Shown: positions 53,801 through 60,913 of the stretch, piece by piece
How positions within the stretch are numbered: the stretch's first letter is position 1
Layout of the letters: each line of letters starts with the position of its first letter
Source of the DNA: Bdellovibrio bacteriovorus
GTDB lineage: Bacteria > Bdellovibrionota > Bdellovibrionia > Bdellovibrionales > Bdellovibrionaceae
Assembly: GCF_001592735.1 (NCBI RefSeq)
Contig: NZ_LUKE01000006.1
Coordinates: 1-64,000 of the forward strand
Direction: 5' to 3'
DNA: 64,000 nt
Translations under genes and position numbers: made by a program
The notes under the pieces: generated by a model
What the model saw: the letters and a program-made list of their open reading frames with translations, nothing else
The model's database searches: none
Told to the model about the DNA's origin: nothing

Positions 53801-54923
53801 TGCTATAAGAGTTGGCTCCATTTCTTTGCACAATGCCTGTTGTCGTCATCGAAGCGATGTCCGTGGCGATGGGCGCACTCCAAACAAGTCCTGAGGATTG
53901 AGTTGAATCGGCCTTTAAGACATATCCATTTGCGCCTACACCTAAGCGCACGTGATCAGTCCCGTTGAAAACAGGAATGTCTCCTTTGGTTGTTGAGGGA
54001 GAAAGAGCATCAAACGCCTCTGTCGCCGAAGTTTTTCCGGTACCACCGTTGGCGATGGGTAAAACTCCGGAAACGCCAGTCGCTAAGGGAATTGTTGGCA
54101 AATCGCTTGCTGAGATGTTGCCTGCTGACTGTACGATACCTTTTACGTCGACCGTCACTTTCGTATAAGTGCCCGCGGCAACGCCCGTGGATTTTAAATC
54201 AATTGTACCTGGACCCGAGAGGGTGCCCCCGGCAACACCACCGGCGGTTAAGCCAGATCCTACGGTCAGGGAGGAAACGCCGACACCGCCGCCGCCGCCC
54301 GAGTTTGAAACATAAAGCGTGCTTGTCCCGGAAACGAGGGATCTTAATTCATTGTAGTCTGCGGGAGAAAGTGGCGTCGTTGTTTGCGGTCCCGAACCGT
54401 TAGCTACGCGTAAAAGAGAATCCGAAGTGAAGCCGCCTACTTGAAGGGCATCAATCGACTGAGGAACTTGATTGATCATCTGTTGCGGTGCAGGTTCCCA
54501 ACCCGTAAATGTTCCATCATTAAAATAGACTAAAAGGCTGCGACCTGAAGAAGCTAGGGGTGAAAAAGTGGTTCCCGAAGAACAAGTCCCTGAGGGGAAA
54601 GTGAAGGGAACGCGGTTTGAAAAGATATCTTGAAAGGAGTATCCACTCGTGTCCGTACGTGATCCAGCACCGGAATTTAAGCTTATGGAAAATACACCGG
54701 CACTGGCCGAAAGATCTTTAGTCAGCGTTTCCTCATACATCAAACAGTTTTCCGCGCCTGATGTACGAATTTGGACTTTAAATCGAACGGTTGGTGCATT
54801 TAGTGGAGTGCCATCAGACTTCATGATGCGTCCGTGATAGGTAATCGCCGGCCCGCTGGCTTTGACCTGTGTCGCTATTGTTAAAACCAATAAAAAGAAG
54901 AAAGTGGTTAATGATGTTTTCAT
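50832..54923 (-). CDS. Trimeric fibre protein with C-terminal S74 chaperone domain (MAT-like)
   Basis: The 1,363-residue product has a signal peptide (residues about 1-22), an N-terminal domain (ITYHGRIMKSDGTPL, then a beta-rich head), and a Ser/Thr/Gly-rich shaft with recurring units: LPIANGGTGKTSATEAFDAL and LPINKGGTGKTTASDSFDAL, each followed by a TKGD..V.(D/N)GT..(I/V)RL..G.NG.VLKAD unit about 140 residues apart. The C-terminus has the S74 intramolecular chaperone: CSSDIRLKENVQ (self-cleavage site before the Ser) and TGFIAQELEKLFPEYVKTDE. A final coiled coil (RKENAELKARLEKQDREL) trimerises the fibre. The start ATG at 54923 begins the signal peptide. The protein resembles the mosaic adhesive trimers used by Bdellovibrio on prey; its role here is inferred. 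Confidence 0.88.
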   Translation of the reverse strand: MKTSLTTFFFLLVLTIATQVKASGPAITYHGRIMKSDGTPLNAPTVRFKVQIRTSGAENCLMYEETLTKDLSASAGVFSISLNSGAGSRTDTSGYSFQDIFSNRVPFTFPSGTCSSGTTFSPLASSGRSLLVYFNDGTFTGWEPAPQQMINQVPQSIDALQVGGFTSDSLLRVANGSGPQTTTPLSPADYNELRSLVSGTSTLYVSNSGGGGGVGVSSLTVGSGLTAGGVAGGTLSGPGTIDLKSTGVAAGTYTKVTVDVKGIVQSAGNISASDLPTIPLATGVSGVLPIANGGTGKTSATEAFDALSPSTTKGDIPVFNGTDHVRLGVGANGYVLKADSTQSSGLVWSAPIATDIASMTTTGIVQRNGANSYSSVSVVSPLSYSAGTLTADVGTTAGKLVQVASGDKLPVIDGSNLTNLSLSQISSGTLPINKGGTGKTTASDSFDALAPTTTKGDVIVYDGTNNIRLPTGTNGNVLKADSSSASGLTWAAPIAVSSPLTYTAGTVGLSSTVTDALWSANSGNVYRSTGSVGIGTNSPSEKLEVVGKIKGTELCIDTDCRSAWPTSSGGTVTSITAGTGLSGGTITGSGTIALTASGVTANTYGSATTVPQLTVDTYGRVTSATDVTISGTDPSGAALTAGKIWVGNASNVAAAVSVSGDISMANDGSTTVTKIQNKAVSATAPNSSGQVLRYDGTTWKPNFISMFDLRSTVTGTATFGAGSTGCTAGETLTWTAATDNLACTAISLDASKIVSGTIDAARLPSSVVTSSGTTGYVPYLSSASALANSPLYVSGTAVGVGTTSPGDRFHIKQSASTAGLRIEESGSTSSTSLYQDSSSVFTINRGNSSTKLVSGGGGSYSVSVNNILGLYQDSAGKVAIGTSSPTSLFDVVNSNGRQFQVVDGGASTVNYLTVTGAATTLAPTLAAAGSDTDIPIAISAKGAGRIEMNASRVFLPTSNACLVVGSAYNSVTGCSGHTLTLGGFSNTAEIGMARNNTGSQDGKSLTVISGAPKQNIADRNGGDLILSSGISTGNGASSISFQTASAGTAGATTDNTPSTKMTILGSGWVGIGTTNPGASLEVQSTSASGNIRSSSTASLGILSGGSNLIMTTLVPTAANQRLGIIGFGGLSNSGGYYNFTSGITGWSTQAWSSGANGTALVFETTGNNNNTRSEKMRLDQNGYLGIGTANPNAPLHVSTTNVSGNIANFVSTGSGGAGCSISWNGTSCSSDIRLKENVQTVDLTTNLDQLLKVRTVHFTWIKDLKHEKQTGFIAQELEKLFPEYVKTDERGFKQVNYAHFVSVLTAGLQELHKKWSTDSADLHRSVASVEQDVSALRKENAELKARLEKQDRELQLIKQKLGL

Positions 54924-54924
54924 A

Positions 54925-55215
54925 TTATTGGGTCTCCGAAACGAACACGCCTTGGATGCCAGAATAAACCTGATATCCACGAGGAGTTGTGGTTGTGACT
55001 TCACTACTTAGTTCACCGGCGGAATGAGAAACCACGTACCCGCGGGGGGTGACGGAGTTTTGTTTTCCCATACTTAACACTTCTGAAAAAGCTCCAGCCG
55101 GATAAGTACTTTGGACTCCCGGGTGATGACCTTCATCGACCACGGACTGGCCGCCACCAAATGGGTTTGAACACGCCGCTAAAAATAGCAATGCCGCGAC
55201 AGACACGTACTTCAT
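54925..55215 (-). CDS. Small lipoprotein with a duplicated TPRGY motif
   Basis: The 96-residue product has a lipobox (LAAC, Cys near 15) and, in the second half, TPRGYVVSHSAG and TPRGYQVYSGI, two copies of a short motif about 25 residues apart. The start ATG at 55215 overlaps the stop of the LysM/barrel gene (ATGA). One base separates its stop from the start of the fibre gene, so it may be an assembly or anchoring factor for the fibre. No family was recognised. Confidence 0.72.
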   Translation of the reverse strand: MKYVSVAALLFLAACSNPFGGGQSVVDEGHHPGVQSTYPAGAFSEVLSMGKQNSVTPRGYVVSHSAGELSSEVTTTTPRGYQVYSGIQGVFVSETQ

Positions 55216-56369
55216 GGCATCCTCCACCCTAGTCCGCATTTAAGGCCCGTACTTTTTTCTTCTAATTCCAGTAAAGATGTATTTTGCTTTCTGATCTCGA
55301 AATAAGCCTGACAGTGAAAATCATTTCCGCTGTCCATTTGATGTTTTACGGATAAAGACAGATCGGCTCCAAGGCCGTTGTCGACGGTGTAAGTATCGTA
55401 GGTTCCACCGCTATACCATGAAGCTCCAGCTTGCCCACTTAATGAAAGGTGGCGGCGTTCGATCAAAAGATATTTGAATTCTGGATGAAGTTTCAAAAGT
55501 GGAATGGTATTAAACTCCAAACCGTTGCCGACGCCGGAACCGCGATAAAATATTTCACTATCTTGAGAAAATCCCAAGCCCCATTCCAGACGGTGGCTAT
55601 GGTTGAAGAAGATAGAAGCTCCGAAGCCGGTTTTTACAAACTCATTGTTTTTTAGTGCGACGCCGTTTTTTTCTGATTGATAAGATGCGTTCAACATCGA
55701 AAAGTAAAGCTCTGAGCGCATTTCGGAATCCCACTGCTGAGACCAAGAGAGTTTCACCCCTGGATCCATTTTGGATAAAAGTTTTCCAGTTGTGCCGTTG
55801 GCTTTATCAACGCCGATCAATGCTGAATATTCGCCATAGATGTCAACTCCCACTGTTGAATAGTCTGTGGTGGATGCGTCTATTAAGGGCGCTGGTGTTA
55901 AGGTCGGAGGAGGGGTTGGAGTTGGAGTTGGAGTTGTCGTAGCAACGGGGGCTATTAGGGGAGCGGGGGCCGGAGTTTCCGCTGCTGTTTGGCGAACGTC
56001 CTCGGTCTTTAAAGCCACTACATAGATGTCGCCATTTTTTTCTTCGGTGATGAATTTATCCAGTTCATTTTGGCAGTGAAGAGGCAAAACAATCGTATCA
56101 TTCACGCGCAGAGTATCGCGTTTCGGTATTTGGTTTGATGATGCTGTTTTATCAACGAAGCGTTGCGGTCCCCACAACGGACCGATGTTGAAGCGATAAA
56201 GAACTCCGCCTAAGGTGTCGCCGGTTTTAATTTTATAAAAAACTTTTTGCTGAAGTGGTGAACATTCGGACGAGGAGTTTCGAAGGACATACGTCTCAGC
56301 TTGAGCTCCCTGCACACAGCTAAGTATTATGGCCATCAAAATTCTCGAGTAGCGTCCAAAACGTTTCAT
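55212..56369 (-). CDS. LysM-like domain plus outer-membrane barrel protein
   Basis: The 385-residue product has a signal peptide (about 1-24), then a LysM-like segment (VFYKIKTGDTLGGVLYRFNIG ... RVNDTIVLP, about 43-95) that would bind peptidoglycan. After a Pro/Thr linker (TPTPTPTPPPTLTPAPL), residues about 170-385 are strand-rich with many aromatic residues and end in KCGLGWRMP, as in an outer-membrane barrel. It could join outer membrane to cell wall, and it precedes the fibre operon, suggesting a base for the fibre. The start at 56369 has an open upstream region with no strong ribosome binding site. Confidence 0.82.
   Translation of the reverse strand: MKRFGRYSRILMAIILSCVQGAQAETYVLRNSSSECSPLQQKVFYKIKTGDTLGGVLYRFNIGPLWGPQRFVDKTASSNQIPKRDTLRVNDTIVLPLHCQNELDKFITEEKNGDIYVVALKTEDVRQTAAETPAPAPLIAPVATTTPTPTPTPPPTLTPAPLIDASTTDYSTVGVDIYGEYSALIGVDKANGTTGKLLSKMDPGVKLSWSQQWDSEMRSELYFSMLNASYQSEKNGVALKNNEFVKTGFGASIFFNHSHRLEWGLGFSQDSEIFYRGSGVGNGLEFNTIPLLKLHPEFKYLLIERRHLSLSGQAGASWYSGGTYDTYTVDNGLGADLSLSVKHQMDSGNDFHCQAYFEIRKQNTSLLELEEKSTGLKCGLGWRMP
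55915..55936. repeat. GTTGGA hexanucleotide tandem repeat
   Basis: GTTGGA repeats 3.7 times (55915-55936) within the Pro/Thr linker of the LysM/barrel gene, encoding a Thr-Pro series on the other strand. Unit length is a multiple of three, so gain or loss of units would lengthen or shorten the linker without breaking the frame. Confidence 0.75.
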
Positions 56370-56879
56370 TCACTTTCTCGTTGACTAGATTTTAACATCT
56401 CACCCCTGACTTCTCGGATGTTTAGATCTAAAATCAAAGGGTCTTTGTCTTACATATTGTTAACTCCTCGCATTTTCGCGACCAACGTTGAGATTTTGGC
56501 TCAAAACAAGTCGTCGTTTGTTAAGGAATTTTACCAGTGTAATGGGGGGACTTAAGTTTGGTTAAATGGATATGAATGTCTCAAAACGAGCAGGGCGAGT
56601 GAAGACAGTCTTGCCAGCACGACCGAACCAACTTCGGGTGTGATGTTGTTCGCAATGATGAACTTCATCAACATTGTCGACCACCGCATCGACACGTACG
56701 AGCTCGCTGAATATATGCCAGTTCGGATCAATTGTCTCATCTGCCTTCCAGCTGATGTTTTGCTGGCGTCACGCGATTCCGAGCCGCTCAAATTGCTTTT
56801 CGCAATTGTTGAGGCTACGTCTTAGAAGAGTTAGAAACCTAACTAAAACGGCTGATGAGAATGTGATTGTTTGTTCAGA
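56370..56879. other. Gene-poor region, possible decayed fragment at 56550-56830
   Basis: The first 180 bases are AT-rich and show no gene or clear promoter. From about 56550 to 56830 the sequence becomes more GC-rich and has several overlapping open stretches of 60-90 codons on both strands, the best being a minus-strand frame broken once by a TGA. No family was recognised in any of them. An inverted repeat AATTGC/GCAATT lies at 56791-56807. The stretch may be a decayed gene or mobile fragment. Confidence 0.35.
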
Positions 56880-57275
56880 TCACGAAGATTTTATGGCTTT
56901 AAGGCAAGCTTCGAAAACTTCCTCAGCAATCTGAATGGCCTTTTTTACTTTAGCCACTGTCATAGTTTTTCTTTCGGCGTCAGGATATCTGTATGTGACG
57001 GCATAGATCGTGAGGCCTTCAGCCTTTGAAATTTTCTTGGCAAGGTTGGGATCTATTTTAGCAACCTCAGCTAAAAGAAATTCCATGTCATGGGTCTTAG
57101 GTGTGCGAATTCTTTTGAAAGTTAAATAGGCTTTTACGATTTTTTCAGCACTTTGCTGTGCAAGAAAGGCTGCGCCATTTTTGTACTGGCTAGAAATCTG
57201 GAGTGAAGCCTTCGCCATACTAAGATCCGTACGAGCATATTTAATCCATTGCTGAACGGTCTTAGAAATTTTCAT
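56880..57275 (-). CDS. HEPN-domain protein (toxin of HEPN/MNT pair)
   Basis: The 131-residue product is all-helical and has the HEPN motif Rx4-6H in RTPKTHDMEFLL near residue 57-63, with an upstream AAFLAQQSAEKIVKAYL helix. HEPN proteins of this kind are RNases or, in a pair with MNT, targets of AMPylation by the partner. It follows the nucleotidyltransferase gene with a four-base overlap (ATGA), the standard pair layout. The order here is antitoxin first. Confidence 0.9.
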   Translation of the reverse strand: MKISKTVQQWIKYARTDLSMAKASLQISSQYKNGAAFLAQQSAEKIVKAYLTFKRIRTPKTHDMEFLLAEVAKIDPNLAKKISKAEGLTIYAVTYRYPDAERKTMTVAKVKKAIQIAEEVFEACLKAIKSS

Positions 57276-57607
57276 AGCTCGATTTCTTTGCCAGTATTCA
57301 AAGCCGTTTCAGGAATAGAGTTGAATTCATCCTTCCACTGATCAAATTCTTTTTTAGAATAGATAAAGACATCGGCGATAACGCCATGATTTTTAAAGAT
57401 CAAGGATCGAGCTCGGCTCATTTCGTCAATAGAAGATTTTTTTGAATCGGTAACCACCATGACAAAATCATAGTCACTATTTTTCGAGGCAGTACCATTA
57501 GCACGCGAGCCAAAAAGAAAAAGACGAACTGGCTGAAACTCAGCCTTAAGAGTATTTTTAATCTGATCTAATTTCTTCTGATCAAAAGTACCCAAAGCCA
57601 CCCTCAT
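57272..57607 (-). CDS. MNT-type nucleotidyltransferase (antitoxin of HEPN/MNT pair)
   Basis: The 111-residue product has the minimal nucleotidyltransferase motif GSRANGTASKNSDYD (GSx10DxD, residues about 34-48), and a third acidic candidate in IADVFIYS near residue 79. MNT antitoxins transfer AMP groups onto a Tyr of the HEPN toxin. The start at 57607 (ATG, preceded by a TTG) has no good ribosome binding site and directly abuts the T-run of the terminator for the tRNA gene. Confidence 0.88.
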   Translation of the reverse strand: MRVALGTFDQKKLDQIKNTLKAEFQPVRLFLFGSRANGTASKNSDYDFVMVVTDSKKSSIDEMSRARSLIFKNHGVIADVFIYSKKEFDQWKDEFNSIPETALNTGKEIEL

Positions 57608-57610
57608 CAA

Positions 57611-57636
57611 GAAAAAAGAAAGGGGGCAAAGCCCCC
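57611..57636 (-). terminator. Terminator of the tRNA-Pro gene
   Basis: On the minus strand GGGGGC TTT GCCCCC is followed by TTTCTTTTTTC, a strong intrinsic terminator about 100 bases past the tRNA. Its T-run ends four bases before the start of the MNT gene, so there is no room for a promoter between them. Confidence 0.85.
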
Positions 57637-57737
57637 AAAATAGGCCCCAGCGCCTCAGCGATGGGGTCTAGCAAATTTTTTTAAACAGATGGGTGAATGA
57701 GAGTAACGAACTGAACAGCCGCGCTGTTTAAAAAAAT

Positions 57738-57814
<77 letters not shown>

Positions 57815-57906
57815 CGAGGTTTGGAAATTATGAAATTGGACGGACTTTGTCAAATCTAATTCAAATCTCTGGATACTAACGCGTGATATAAGCTATCCTT
57901 TTTTAC

Positions 57907-58569
57907 ATGGAAAATTTCATCAACTCGCTGCCAAAGCCAGTTCTCGTATTATTAGTTCTGATTGTTGCTATATTTGTGATCTTTTTACTGCAACCTCCAC
58001 GCACGATATGTGACACCCAACTGGACTCTTTCAAAGAAGACCAAAAAGGCAGCATCTTTGCCTTAAAAGAAAAAAAGAACGTCATTCCTCCGAGCATCCA
58101 GCGCTCTAAAGAGGCTTGCCAGCTTGGGAACAGTCCGGGTTCTTGCTATGAATATTTCCTGACCCTTAAAAAAGTGGCCGATGGGATCAATAAGGCTTCC
58201 ACAGAATGTGCAGCGCAGCTCTTTGGAGTAGCAGAGGCCCGTACGGCCATCACGGATGGGGTTGAGTTGATGACTCGTCTGGCTTGGGGCTTAAAGCCGC
58301 CAGAGCCGACGCTTGAAAGATTTGGTTGGATGCAAGAGGCAGAGCTTGCGACCTTTTGTCGTCTGCGCTCGGTGTACATCCGGGCCAATGGAGAAGAGGG
58401 ATGGGTGGAGCTGCGCCGTAAGATTTTTGCTAAACTTCCAGGCGAAGAGGTTCCAGTGGCTCTTGAGCCGGGCCAAGAAAGTGTTCAGCCAAGAATGGCA
58501 AACACAATGATGACCGAAGAAAATATCTGGAACCGCAGTCTGTTTTCAGTTCGGTGTGAGATCTTTTAG
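57907..58569 (+). CDS. Single-span membrane protein, unknown function
   Basis: The 220-residue product has an N-terminal span (about 10-30: LVLLVLIVAIFVIFLL) followed by a soluble region with about six Cys (ICDTQLD, EACQLG, SCYEYF, ECAAQLF, FCRLRS, VRCEIF), so it probably faces the periplasm with disulphides. No family was recognised. Its stop overlaps the end of the leftward small gene at 58566 by four bases. Confidence 0.7.
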   Translation: MENFINSLPKPVLVLLVLIVAIFVIFLLQPPRTICDTQLDSFKEDQKGSIFALKEKKNVIPPSIQRSKEACQLGNSPGSCYEYFLTLKKVADGINKASTECAAQLFGVAEARTAITDGVELMTRLAWGLKPPEPTLERFGWMQEAELATFCRLRSVYIRANGEEGWVELRRKIFAKLPGEEVPVALEPGQESVQPRMANTMMTEENIWNRSLFSVRCEIF

Positions 58570-58751
58570 ATCGACCACAAGCGCAGAAATTTCCAGCGAG
58601 GTTTGCTGGCGCGATATTCCACTTGCCCGTGAAACTCAAAGCCGGCGTCGTATTTGTGACTGATGAGATATTGCGACCCTTGCAGGCGTTGAATGTCCCA
58701 TTCCAAAGGGTTTAACCCGAATTGTCTTAGTGATAAATTAAGTTGCTCCAT
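58566..58751 (-). CDS. Small cytoplasmic protein, unknown function
   Basis: The 61-residue product has no signal or span and is rich in Trp, Phe and Arg. The ATG at 58751 follows aaggag at a good distance, which is why I favour this short form over a start 63 bases upstream. No family was recognised. It is convergent with the previous gene. Confidence 0.55.
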   Translation of the reverse strand: MEQLNLSLRQFGLNPLEWDIQRLQGSQYLISHKYDAGFEFHGQVEYRASKPRWKFLRLWSI

Positions 58752-58900
58752 GAAATTCTCCTTAAAAGTTGTCCGATGTTCGCATCGTGTTTCGATAAGG
58801 AAGCATTGCAACATAAAGGCCCGGACATGCCGGCCCCCGCAACGATTTTATGCGGGTTTCAGGCTTGAGTTGTCCGGCCCCCTGGACTAGCTTCCTAGAC

Positions 58901-59296
58901 ATGAGACGAAATGCATTTCTTGGATATTTGATGGCGCAAGTGGTGGTGATTGGGGCGGTTCTGGTGATCTTTCGAGTGATTCCGGAACGTCAGACCGCCG
59001 CAACCGTCGCAGGTGTTCTATTTGTATTACTGCCTGTTATATTGATGGTTCTGGAATATAGACGTGCTCAATTACAAGAGATGATCTGGTTTGTGGCCGT
59101 TTTGCAGTTTTGGACGGTCTTTGCTTTGCCCATCTTGGGGATTCGGCTTTTGAATTGGGGGGTGCCCTTTGATCAATTGTCTTTTGTTGGAATCCCGGGC
59201 CCGGTCCTGCATCAGTTTTCGAGTAAAAGCTACATGGTGATGATGATCGTCACGGCGTGGTGCTGGATTAAGCTGGCTCGAAGAGCCCAAACCTAA
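58901..59296 (+). CDS. Four-span membrane protein, unknown function
   Basis: The 131-residue product has four hydrophobic segments (about 5-25, 33-50, 60-80 and 108-122) and almost no soluble part. No family was recognised. The ATG at 58901 gives a short basic N-terminus (MRRN) before the first span. It ends before a bidirectional terminator. Confidence 0.7.
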   Translation: MRRNAFLGYLMAQVVVIGAVLVIFRVIPERQTAATVAGVLFVLLPVILMVLEYRRAQLQEMIWFVAVLQFWTVFALPILGIRLLNWGVPFDQLSFVGIPGPVLHQFSSKSYMVMMIVTAWCWIKLARRAQT

Positions 59297-59312
59297 ATAG
59301 GCGAAAATAGAA

Positions 59313-59345
59313 ATAAAAAAAGCCGGTTTTTAAACCGGCTTTTTA
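59313..59345. terminator. Strong bidirectional terminator
   Basis: AGCCGGTTT (59321-59329) pairs with AAACCGGCT (59332-59340), with an A-run before and T-run after, so it works on both strands: for the four-span membrane gene on plus and for the ribosomal S18 gene on minus. Confidence 0.9.
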
Positions 59346-59382
59346 GTATCCAATAGGAAATCTAGTTCAGTTCAAAGATTGA

Positions 59383-59652
59383 TTAGATCTCGAATGGAAC
59401 TGGAGAGATAGCTTCAGCTCTGTGGAAGTTATCGAAAGCATCAGACCCACCTGGCAATAGAGCCAAGTTACGAGCTTTTTTAACTGCCGCAGCAACGCGT
59501 TTTTGTTGCGCTACGCTGAGTTTAGAGATGCGAGAAGGAGTGATTTTACCACCGTCGCCGATGAAACGAGTCAAAGATGCTGGATCTTTGTAATCGAATA
59601 CGTGGTCGCCGGAGAATTCTTGACGGTATTTGCTACGAGTAGTCTTTTTCAT
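59383..59652 (-). CDS. rpsR: Ribosomal protein bS18
   Basis: The 89-residue product has the bS18 core: FDYKDPASLTRFIGDGGKITPSRISKLS, AQQKRVAAAVKKARNLALLP. It lacks the CxxC pairs of the zinc-binding form, so it is of the Cys-free type. It is a component of the 30S subunit near uS11 and bS6. The ATG at 59652 has aggac upstream. It is a single gene: rpsF and rplI, the usual neighbours, are absent here. Confidence 0.93.
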   Translation of the reverse strand: MKKTTRSKYRQEFSGDHVFDYKDPASLTRFIGDGGKITPSRISKLSVAQQKRVAAAVKKARNLALLPGGSDAFDNFHRAEAISPVPFEI

Positions 59653-59839
59653 TAAAGTCCTCTTTCGATGTCCTATTGGTTGCGAGATCATGATGTGTAC
59701 AAGAAAAAAGAGTTGCCAGCAAGTATCTTTTTACCTTATATCGTTACTTCTTGTTTGCGGCGCCTCCTAATTTAACCCGGATCGTGCTGTCCAGACTAAT
59801 AGCTAGTTTGTATATAGGTAAAAGCCGAGGAGCTTCGTT

Positions 59840-60130
59840 ATGAGCAAATGTGAAATCACTGGAAAAGGCCCTGTTGTAAAAAACTTGGTTTCTCACTCCA
59901 ACATCAAAACTAAATCAACTGCACAACCAAATGTTCAGAAAAAACGCATCTTTAGCCGCGTTTTGAATTCTATGGTTCGTCTACAAATCGCTACCAGCGC
60001 TATCCGTGATATGGAGCATGTTGGCGGTTTTGACTCTTACATCCTTAACTCTGATGACGCTAAAATGTCTAAAAGAGCTTTGGCGGTAAAAGCGCGTATC
60101 CGTAAAAAAATGAGCACTGTAAAGAAATAG
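59840..60130 (+). CDS. rpmB: Ribosomal protein bL28
   Basis: The 96-residue product starts MSKCEITGKGPVVKNLVSHSNIKTK, the signature of bL28, followed by KKRIFSRV and a longer C-terminal part than the 78-residue E. coli form. Only one Cys is present, so it is not the zinc-binding version. It joins the 50S subunit. Nine bases separate it from the uL24 gene. Confidence 0.92.
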   Translation: MSKCEITGKGPVVKNLVSHSNIKTKSTAQPNVQKKRIFSRVLNSMVRLQIATSAIRDMEHVGGFDSYILNSDDAKMSKRALAVKARIRKKMSTVKK

Positions 60131-60139
60131 GGGCCAGAC

Positions 60140-60400
60140 ATGAAATTGAAAATTAAAAAGGGCGCAACTGTCCAAGTAATCACTGGTTCTGATAAAGGTA
60201 AAAAAGGGTCTGTATTGGCTGTAAACGCGGCTGCTATGAAGATCCAAGTTCAAGGTGTGAAAGTTCAAACACACTATGACAAAAAAGACGGTCTTCTAAA
60301 AAAAGAAGGCTTCATCGACTACTCAAATGTAAAGTTGGTTGAAGCAGCTTCTAAAGAAAAGAAGACTTCTAAAAAAGCTACTAAGTCTAAATCTGCATAG
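60140..60400 (+). CDS. rplX: Ribosomal protein uL24
   Basis: The 86-residue product has the KOW motif (KIKKGATVQVITGSDKGKKGSV) at the N-terminus and KVQTHYDKKDGLLKKEGFIDYSNVKLV after, as in uL24, which nucleates 50S assembly. The C-terminus is shorter and lysine-rich. It is usually in the spc operon between uL14 and uL5; here it is linked to bL28, followed by a terminator. Confidence 0.92.
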   Translation: MKLKIKKGATVQVITGSDKGKKGSVLAVNAAAMKIQVQGVKVQTHYDKKDGLLKKEGFIDYSNVKLVEAASKEKKTSKKATKSKSA

Positions 60401-60408
60401 TAGCTCAT

Positions 60409-60438
60409 AAAAAGCCGACCTCAGTGTCGGCTTTTTTT
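60409..60438 (+). terminator. Intrinsic terminator after rplX
   Basis: AAAGCCGAC (60411-60419) pairs with GTCGGCTTT (60426-60434), followed by seven Ts. The hairpin ends the rpmB-rplX operon. Confidence 0.92.
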
Positions 60439-60594
60439 ATCTCTGCCATGGTGGTTTTCATGGAAACCGGCAAAGATTGCCTAAGACAAAGTCCAAAATA
60501 AGTCCAAGTTTAATTGTTTCAGCGTTCTCTCTATTTTAGTCCGTCCTGAGCTTCTATAAAATCAAACTTGGGTACAAAACGTAGGAGATGCACC

Positions 60595-60909
60595 TTGAAA
60601 AAATCAATGATCACAGCAGCCCTTGTAATTCTAGGAACTTCCACGGCTTTTGCGGGACTGGAAAACTCGTTAGTTCTTTGCCGCAATCAAAAGAATGTCC
60701 GCACTTTGCGTGTGGAAATGGGCGAAGATCAAAAGTGCCGCGCTATCTACACAAAACAAGGTGTCGATGAAACGATTGGTTCAGGGCAAATTACGGGTTC
60801 TTGCGAAGAATACATCTCTAATGTTCGCAAGAACTTAGAAGAAGCTAAGTGGAATTGTCGCGAAATTAAAGAAGCACGCACTTCGTCCGTGATTCGCGAC
60901 GCGGAGTAA
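60595..60909 (+). CDS. Small secreted protein, unknown function
   Basis: The 104-residue product has a signal peptide (about 1-19, ending in AFAG) and about four Cys in the mature part (LCRNQK, QKCRAIYT, GSCEEY, WNCREI), suggesting two disulphides. The start is TTG at 60595, with taggaga upstream, which gives a standard MKK signal peptide; the GTG/ATG-type start 27 bases upstream yields an odd basic leader. It ends four bases before the nitrilase-family gene and may be in its operon. Confidence 0.7.
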   Translation: MKKSMITAALVILGTSTAFAGLENSLVLCRNQKNVRTLRVEMGEDQKCRAIYTKQGVDETIGSGQITGSCEEYISNVRKNLEEAKWNCREIKEARTSSVIRDAE

Positions 60910-60913
60910 ATCC

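Noticed and set aside
50832-54923. Many antisense frames of 60-140 codons over the fibre gene
   Set aside because: They arise from the repetitive Ser/Thr/Gly-rich coding strand and have Val/Pro/Arg-rich products without ribosome binding sites or motifs.
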